64,000 nt of DNA from Caryophanales bacterium (lineage in GTDB: Bacteria; Bacillota; Bacilli; Paenibacillales; CANHCR01), in contig CANHCR010000003.1 in assembly GCA_947459205.1 (NCBI GenBank), forward strand, positions 34,916 through 98,915. The letters run 5' to 3'. The translations under genes were made by a program, and so were the position numbers. Under the pieces are notes generated by a model. It saw nothing but the letters and a program-made list of their open reading frames with translations. It made no database searches and was not told the DNA's origin. Shown here in pieces: positions 58,346-64,000 of the stretch (position 1 is its first letter; each line of letters starts with the position of its first letter).

Positions 58346-59062
58346 TCACGTAACCAAGTCAAATTCGACTTGTGCCGGCCGGCGAATAAGCACTTCATCC
58401 AACAACCCGCAACGCGTGACACACCCTTGGTTCATCACAACAATGTAATCGGCCAACTGAACGCAATCGTTTTTATCATGCGTCACGAAAATGGTGGTTA
58501 TCTTCGCGCGATCTAAAATGGCTTTCAATTCCGGGCGAATTTTCTCTTTCAAAGACTCATCCAAATTCGATAGTGGCTCATCCAGCAATAATAGTTTCGG
58601 CTTCAAAATGAGCGCACGAGCAATTGCGACCCGTTGTTGCTGACCGCCACTGAGTTCGTGCGGATATCGTTTGCAAAACGCGTGCAAATCGACCAAATCG
58701 AGCATTTCGTCCAACAATTCCTGCTTCTCCGCCTTACTCTTACCCTTCAAGCCAAACGTAATATTTTGAGATACCGTCATATGCGGAAACAATGCGTAAT
58801 CTTGAAACACCATGCCGATGCCGCGATGCTCGGGGTAAACCATTTGTTTATCATCGACTAACACGCGCTGATCCATTTCAATGACACCAGATTCAGGCAT
58901 CTCAAGCCCCGCTAACAGTCGCAAGACAGTGCTTTTGCCACTTCCACTCTCGCCCAAAATGCACACGCGCGCACCTTTTTCTACCGACAAATGAAAATTG
59001 TCGAGCAATTTGCGCTTCGAGCCCTCATAGCGAAAACAGACTTGTTTCATCGAAATATACAT
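58346..59062 (-). CDS. ABC transporter ATP-binding protein, probable ferric iron uptake
   Basis: ILGESGSGKSTVLRLLAG; LSGGQQQRVAIARAL; TAATG overlap with the permease gene. Confidence 0.93.
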   Translation of the reverse strand: MYISMKQVCFRYEGSKRKLLDNFHLSVEKGARVCILGESGSGKSTVLRLLAGLEMPESGVIEMDQRVLVDDKQMVYPEHRGIGMVFQDYALFPHMTVSQNITFGLKGKSKAEKQELLDEMLDLVDLHAFCKRYPHELSGGQQQRVAIARALILKPKLLLLDEPLSNLDESLKEKIRPELKAILDRAKITTIFVTHDKNDCVQLADYIVVMNQGCVTRCGLLDEVLIRRPAQVEFDLVT

Positions 59063-60672
59063 TAGGCATTCCCCCGATTGGTCAAACGATTCAATAATAG
59101 AATGGAAACGAAGCAAAGACTGATGATAAGCAAGGCAGAAATCGCAGCTTCGTGAATCATCTCATCACTCGCGTATTCAAACGTTTTCGTTGCTAACGTA
59201 TGGTAATTAAAAGGTCGCAAAATTAAAGTCAACGGCAATTCCTTCATGATGTCGATAAATACCAAAATGAATGCGGCGACAACGGCCGGTTTAATTAACG
59301 GCAAATCAATCTTGAAAAACGTTTGCGTCATTCCATACCCTATTGTACGGCCTGCTTCGGTGTACTTTTTCCCCAACTTTTCAAAACCTGTCTCAATTGA
59401 ATTATAGCCGATGGCAAGAAATCGCACAAAATAAGCAAACACGAGCATTAAAATGGTGCCGCTCAGAAATACGCCCGCCAACTGTCTCTCCACTGCAACA
59501 AATAACGTAATCACACCGATTGCGACGACGCTTCCTGGAATAGAATAGGCGAGCGACATCATTCTCGCAAATAACGAAGACCAAAAGCCGCTGCGTGAGC
59601 GATTGAAATTTGCCACAATAATGGCTGCAATCACAATCGGAACCGCTGCGACCACCGTAGTCACGAATGAATTTGCGACCGCCCCTGCAAGCACGGTTGC
59701 ATCCAATCGATCAAACGACAGATACGCCCAGTGAAGCAACTGCAACACTGGAATCAAGAAACTGAAGGCGAATACGGTCAGGCAAAAGGAAAAGGCAATC
59801 CATTTCTTAGCACCTGTCAAGGCAATCCGCTTCAAGGGTTTCGCTTTCGTAGTCGATGGCGCATACTTTCTTCGCCCCCGCAACCACTTTTCCAACAATA
59901 AGATGCACATCACAAACAGCATCATCACACCCGAAAGTTTCAACGCTGCGTCCACATCTGCTATACCAAACCAAACCGTGAAAATACTGACCGAAAACGT
60001 CTCGATGCCGAAATATTTGACAACGCCATAATCGCTCAGCACTTCTAACGCCACAAGGCTTCCTCCGCCCACAATGGCAACGCGGGCGAGCGGAATGACG
60101 ACTCGAAAAAAGATTTCAAAACTTCCTTTGCCGAGCATTCTCGCACTCTCAATCATCGCCGCCGACTGCTTTTCGAGATACGAAGCGGTGATCAAATAAA
60201 CGTATGGAAACAAACATAAAGCAAATATAAAAATGGCGCCTCTCATATTCATGATGTCGAATAGTTGTTGACTGACCTGGATGTCGAAGTGGTTTCTAAG
60301 AAACGTCTGAATGACCCCAGTATAATTCAGCAGACCATTATAAGTGTAGGCCGCGATATACGGCGGAATGGCCAACGGCAACATGAGCAGAAATTTGAGA
60401 GCCGTGCGAAACGGAAACTCATAGGCAGCAATGAGCCAGGCAAGCGACACACCGATTACGGTAGCCAAAATGGCACTCGTCAAGACGAGAATCGTCGAAT
60501 TCAAAATATAGTCCGTCAATAAGTACTTGGTAATGTGGGTCCAGTTTTCACTGGCGGGAGTAATCAATCCGCTCAATATAAACATGGACGGGAAAAGCAC
60601 CATCAACATGATGATGGTGCTGCCGATTCCCCAACCGTTGCGAAAAAACTGAAACTTCCTTGAATGGTTCAA
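59062..60672 (-). CDS. ABC transporter permease, fused two-domain, ferric iron family
   Basis: Two permease cores (FFRVVIPLARVAIVGG; FFKIDLPLIKPAVVAAFILVFIDIMKELPLTLILRPF). Confidence 0.93.
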   Translation of the reverse strand: MNHSRKFQFFRNGWGIGSTIIMLMVLFPSMFILSGLITPASENWTHITKYLLTDYILNSTILVLTSAILATVIGVSLAWLIAAYEFPFRTALKFLLMLPLAIPPYIAAYTYNGLLNYTGVIQTFLRNHFDIQVSQQLFDIMNMRGAIFIFALCLFPYVYLITASYLEKQSAAMIESARMLGKGSFEIFFRVVIPLARVAIVGGGSLVALEVLSDYGVVKYFGIETFSVSIFTVWFGIADVDAALKLSGVMMLFVMCILLLEKWLRGRRKYAPSTTKAKPLKRIALTGAKKWIAFSFCLTVFAFSFLIPVLQLLHWAYLSFDRLDATVLAGAVANSFVTTVVAAVPIVIAAIIVANFNRSRSGFWSSLFARMMSLAYSIPGSVVAIGVITLFVAVERQLAGVFLSGTILMLVFAYFVRFLAIGYNSIETGFEKLGKKYTEAGRTIGYGMTQTFFKIDLPLIKPAVVAAFILVFIDIMKELPLTLILRPFNYHTLATKTFEYASDEMIHEAAISALLIISLCFVSILLLNRLTNRGNA

Positions 60673-60687
60673 TCTTATTCCCCCATA

Positions 60688-61761
60688 CTATTTCCAGCCA
60701 ACCTCATTTAACAATATTACAGCACGAGCGTTATTTTCACCTAATTTGCTCAAATTCACATCTTGTCTCTTGAACTCTCCCCAAGACTTCAGCAACTCAG
60801 CCGGCTCGACCGCTTCATTTGCAGGATACTCGTAGTTGGAATCCGCGAGCAATTTTTGCGCATCAACTTCGCTCAAGTATTCAAGCAACTTGATTGCATT
60901 TTCTTCGTTTTTTGCATGTTTTGTGACACCCGCACCGCTTACATTGACGTGCGTACCAGTTGTCTGCTGATTCGGGAAAAATACGCCTACTTTTTTCGCT
61001 ACTTCCACCTCTTCAGGATTTGCGGAATTCAACATCAAACCAATATAGTACGTATTCATGATTGCGATATCACCCGTACCTGCGGCAACTGCCGTCGCCT
61101 GATCGCGATCGTTCCCTTTTGGTTCACGCGCCATGTTGTCTACGAGCCCTTCCGCCCATTTTTTCGTGTCCGCTTCACCCTTCAATTCGAGAAACGAAGC
61201 AACGAGCGATTGGTTATATATGTTGGACGATGGTCTGACAAGCACTTTCCCTTTCCACTTCGGATTCGCCAAATCCTCGTACGTCGACAAATCTTTCGGA
61301 TTTACACGATCCTTAGAGTAAACAAGCACCCTTGCTCGGACAGTCAAGCCAAACCATTCGTTATCGACATCTCTTAAGTTTGCGGGAATGTTTTTCGTCA
61401 GCTTGTCACTGGTGACCGGCGACAGCATCCCTTTACTTTTTGCAAGACCAAGTCGGCCAGCATCCGTAGTGTATAGTAAGTCCGCTTGCGTATTCTCACC
61501 TTCGCGAATCAAGCGTTCCAAAATTTCATCTGATTTCGCACTGACCACATTGACATTAATGCCCGTTTCTTTCGTGAACGCGTCAAAAATCTTTTGATCC
61601 GCTTCATAATGGCGATCCGTGTAAAGATTCACGGACTGTGCTTCCTTCGTTTTGTCCGCACCTTGATCGGCAGTTTTCTCCTCGGACGTGCATCCAACTA
61701 CTAATAAAATCGACAATAACAACGATAATGCTGCGAGAACTCGCAAAACATTTTGATTCAT
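60688..61761 (-). CDS. ferric iron ABC transporter substrate-binding lipoprotein
   Basis: Lipobox LLVVGCTSE; VNLYTDRHYEADQKIFDAFTKETGINVNVV as in FbpA/FutA. Confidence 0.93.
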   Translation of the reverse strand: MNQNVLRVLAALSLLLSILLVVGCTSEEKTADQGADKTKEAQSVNLYTDRHYEADQKIFDAFTKETGINVNVVSAKSDEILERLIREGENTQADLLYTTDAGRLGLAKSKGMLSPVTSDKLTKNIPANLRDVDNEWFGLTVRARVLVYSKDRVNPKDLSTYEDLANPKWKGKVLVRPSSNIYNQSLVASFLELKGEADTKKWAEGLVDNMAREPKGNDRDQATAVAAGTGDIAIMNTYYIGLMLNSANPEEVEVAKKVGVFFPNQQTTGTHVNVSGAGVTKHAKNEENAIKLLEYLSEVDAQKLLADSNYEYPANEAVEPAELLKSWGEFKRQDVNLSKLGENNARAVILLNEVGWK

Positions 61762-61790
61762 AATTAATCCTCCTCATTTTTATCACGATT

Positions 61791-61819
61791 ACAATGATAA
61801 TGAGAATCGTTATCATTGT
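61791..61819. promoter_or_regulatory. Fur box upstream of the iron ABC transporter operon
   Basis: ACAATGATAA-TGAGAATCG-TTATCATTGT, 10-bp perfect arms, close to GATAATGATAATCATTATC. Confidence 0.88.
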
Positions 61820-61886
61820 CAAGCAATTTTGTAATCTTCTCAATGACGTGCACTACTTTTTCCCTATCAAATTCCCTATCAAACAA

Positions 61887-61927
61887 AAAAATCCGAACAC
61901 CAATTTGATTTTGGTGCTCGGATTCCT
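61887..61927. terminator. bidirectional intrinsic terminator
   Basis: ATCCGAACACCAA-TTTGAT-TTTGGTGCTCGGAT. Confidence 0.8.
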
Positions 61928-61995
61928 AGTATTCCATTCATGTGCCGGTTCAGCAAACAATCTTACTGAACCGGACGATTTTAAATCAAGCAAAC

Positions 61996-64000
61996 TTACT
62001 CTTTATCGGTTTTTAATCGTTTTGTTCTGTGGTCACGCGATGCCTCTTGAATCTCATAATATGCCCAGTGTGACAACGGAACATCCTTCCAAGACTTTAA
62101 TTTCAACTGAGTAAGAGGTCCTCTTGCGAACAAACGATTCATGACGATTACAACTTCCGCACGTGTCATTGTTTGAGTTGTAAAAATACGCGGAGTTCCC
62201 GTCATTCTTTGGTCCTTCAAAAACTTCTTGACTTCAGTCAAATGGAAGTTACTACGACATTTGTTGCAAACAACCGATTGGTAAGGGCCGTGTGCCTTTT
62301 GCATAACCGCAATATACTTCAAAACAATTGATTTCATTTCACTACGTTTAACCAGCGCGTTTGGCCTAAAAGTACCATCGGCAAATCCGGTCATCAAACC
62401 ATAATTTATGACTGCCTGAATGTTGGAATAATACCATTCCGATTTCTTTAGATCAGAATACTTTATCGCAGTCTTCTTCATCGGAGGTTTTTTCGACTGT
62501 TGATTAATCAATCTGTTCAAGAACGTTGCTAAAGCAGCGCGTGTGACACTTTGATTAGGTCCGAATAAATCTCCTTTAAGGCCTGAAATGTATGAATTAT
62601 GAATCAAAATTTCCGGAGTATAGACAATCAACTTCTGCGTTACACTTACTTTCGTTCCTGCATCCGTTGTTGACATGACTCTAATGTTACAAACGCCTAC
62701 TTTCAGCGGATTAGCAACAAACACAGTCCACTTACCATTGACAATTTTTGACGATAACATTTGTCCGCAAACATTGACAGTAATCAACTTGCCATCACGA
62801 ATGTTAGTAGTACCAACAATCTTAGGTTTAAGTGTCTCTGTAGAGGTTTCTGTGCCACCAACCAATTTAATAATCGGCTTAACATTTTCAATAATGATTG
62901 TTTGAGTGTCACTAAACTTTCTACCTTCATTGTCTGTAATCGTTGCTCTAACAACATATATTCCGTCTTTCATTGCTTTGGCTAAAGTAGCTGACCATTT
63001 GCCAGCTGTTACTTTGGCAGTGAGCGTTTGATTACTAATCGTAATCTTCACGATGGTACCATCTGGTGCAACAGCCTGACCACTAATCTTAGGTTTGGAA
63101 ACTTTCGTAATTACCTTTTCGCCACCTGATATGACAACTGAAATGCGGTTGACCTTCCACTTCGCGTAGAGCGTCAGGTCGCCCGTCACCGGTGCGTCCA
63201 TGTCGTACGGCATTGTCAAGTCAGCGTCCGCGTACCAACCGGCAAACGTGTAGCCTGCTTTCTTCGGTGTCAGCGGATTAATTACTGTACCTTCATACTC
63301 AACGGATTGCTCATCAACTGCGCTGCCGCCGTCGGTCTCAAAGTTGACGACGAAGTAGATAATCTCCCACTTCGCATAGAGCGTGAGTTCTTCCGTGACC
63401 GGTGAATTCATATCATACGGCATTGTGAAATCCGCATCCGCATACCAGCCGGCAAACGTGTACCCTACCTTCTCCAAATCTGTCGGTTCACTTATAATCC
63501 CCTCATACTCGATGACTTGTTCATCAACAGCAGTACCACCATCCATCTCAAACGTAACAGTGTAGAAGTTAATCTCCCACTGAGCATAGAGCGTCAGGTC
63601 TCCCGTTACAGGCGTACCTATGTCGTACGGAATCGTGAGATCCGCATCCGCATACCAGCCGGCAAACGTGTAGCCCACTTTCTCAGGCTCTGCAGGTTCG
63701 CTTACTGTTGCATCGTACTCAACGGATTGCTCATCAATTGCAGTACCACCATCGGTCTCGAAGCTTACCGTGTAGCTGTTGATCTTCCACTTCGCGTAGA
63801 GCGTCAGGTCTCCCGTTACAGGCGTACCCATGTCATACGGAATCGTCAGGTCTGCATCCGCATACCAGCCGGCAAACGTGTAGCCCACTTTCTCAGGCTC
63901 TGTCGGTTCAGTTACGGAACTGTCGTACTCAACGGATTGCTCGTCAACTGCGCTGCCGCCGTCTGTTTCAAACGTGACAGTATAGCTGTTGATCGTCCAC
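61996..64000 (-). CDS. surface protein with InlB/Listeria-Bacteroides repeats, Ig-like region and SLH domains (N-terminus beyond the window)
   Basis: Open to the right edge; GYTFAGWYADADLTIPYDxGTPVTGDLTLYAKW repeats; SLH-like LKGDLFGPNQSVTRAALATFLNRL and MTGFADGTFRPNALVKRSEM. Confidence 0.92.
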   Translation of the reverse strand, partial: WTINSYTVTFETDGGSAVDEQSVEYDSSVTEPTEPEKVGYTFAGWYADADLTIPYDMGTPVTGDLTLYAKWKINSYTVSFETDGGTAIDEQSVEYDATVSEPAEPEKVGYTFAGWYADADLTIPYDIGTPVTGDLTLYAQWEINFYTVTFEMDGGTAVDEQVIEYEGIISEPTDLEKVGYTFAGWYADADFTMPYDMNSPVTEELTLYAKWEIIYFVVNFETDGGSAVDEQSVEYEGTVINPLTPKKAGYTFAGWYADADLTMPYDMDAPVTGDLTLYAKWKVNRISVVISGGEKVITKVSKPKISGQAVAPDGTIVKITISNQTLTAKVTAGKWSATLAKAMKDGIYVVRATITDNEGRKFSDTQTIIIENVKPIIKLVGGTETSTETLKPKIVGTTNIRDGKLITVNVCGQMLSSKIVNGKWTVFVANPLKVGVCNIRVMSTTDAGTKVSVTQKLIVYTPEILIHNSYISGLKGDLFGPNQSVTRAALATFLNRLINQQSKKPPMKKTAIKYSDLKKSEWYYSNIQAVINYGLMTGFADGTFRPNALVKRSEMKSIVLKYIAVMQKAHGPYQSVVCNKCRSNFHLTEVKKFLKDQRMTGTPRIFTTQTMTRAEVVIVMNRLFARGPLTQLKLKSWKDVPLSHWAYYEIQEASRDHRTKRLKTDKE
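63150..64000 (-). repeat. 210-bp (70-aa) InlB-type coding repeats
   Basis: Repeat anchor GGCAAACGTG at 63241, 63451, 63661 and 63871, exact 210-bp period. Confidence 0.95.

Overview
This 64 kb window (about 47-48% GC by impression, not computed) is a chromosomal segment of a low-GC Gram-positive bacterium of the Bacilli, probably Paenibacillaceae/Alicyclobacillaceae-like. I support about 62 protein-coding genes. No rRNA, tRNA, CRISPR array, insertion sequence or prophage was recognised. Housekeeping content includes wecC (partial), ubiD-like, prsA-like, DEAD-box helicase, sdhCAB, ktrAB, uvrC, trxA, dnaB-dnaI, hemQ, ndh, a YumC-type reductase, abrB, trmL, serC, glnA (GSI-beta type), aroF, ispH, a two-component system plus htrA, amt, thrS with a T-box leader, ppaC, a Thermus/Rickettsia-type icd, ilvD, an fbpABC-like iron transporter with a Fur box, and a partial SLH/InlB-repeat surface protein at the right edge. 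Strongest leads: (1) a 66-bp double-hairpin tandem array bracketed by the true ktrA 3' end and a second, synonymously diverged copy of that 3' end; (2) a 20-nt sequence GAAAGTTYGGCCCTTAGYCG at three loci, each directly after a terminator-like U-tract, one inside a structured 110-nt candidate RNA upstream of ndh; (3) perfect GlnR/TnrA-type boxes upstream of both a GSI-beta glnA and amt; (4) an XRE regulator / EcsC-like membrane protein module with paired GTAAA-N4-TTTAC operators; (5) a 16-bp perfect inverted repeat upstream of a Schlafen/AlbA_2-type ATPase gene. No clear new defence or biosynthetic system is visible; most of the window is ordinary core genome.
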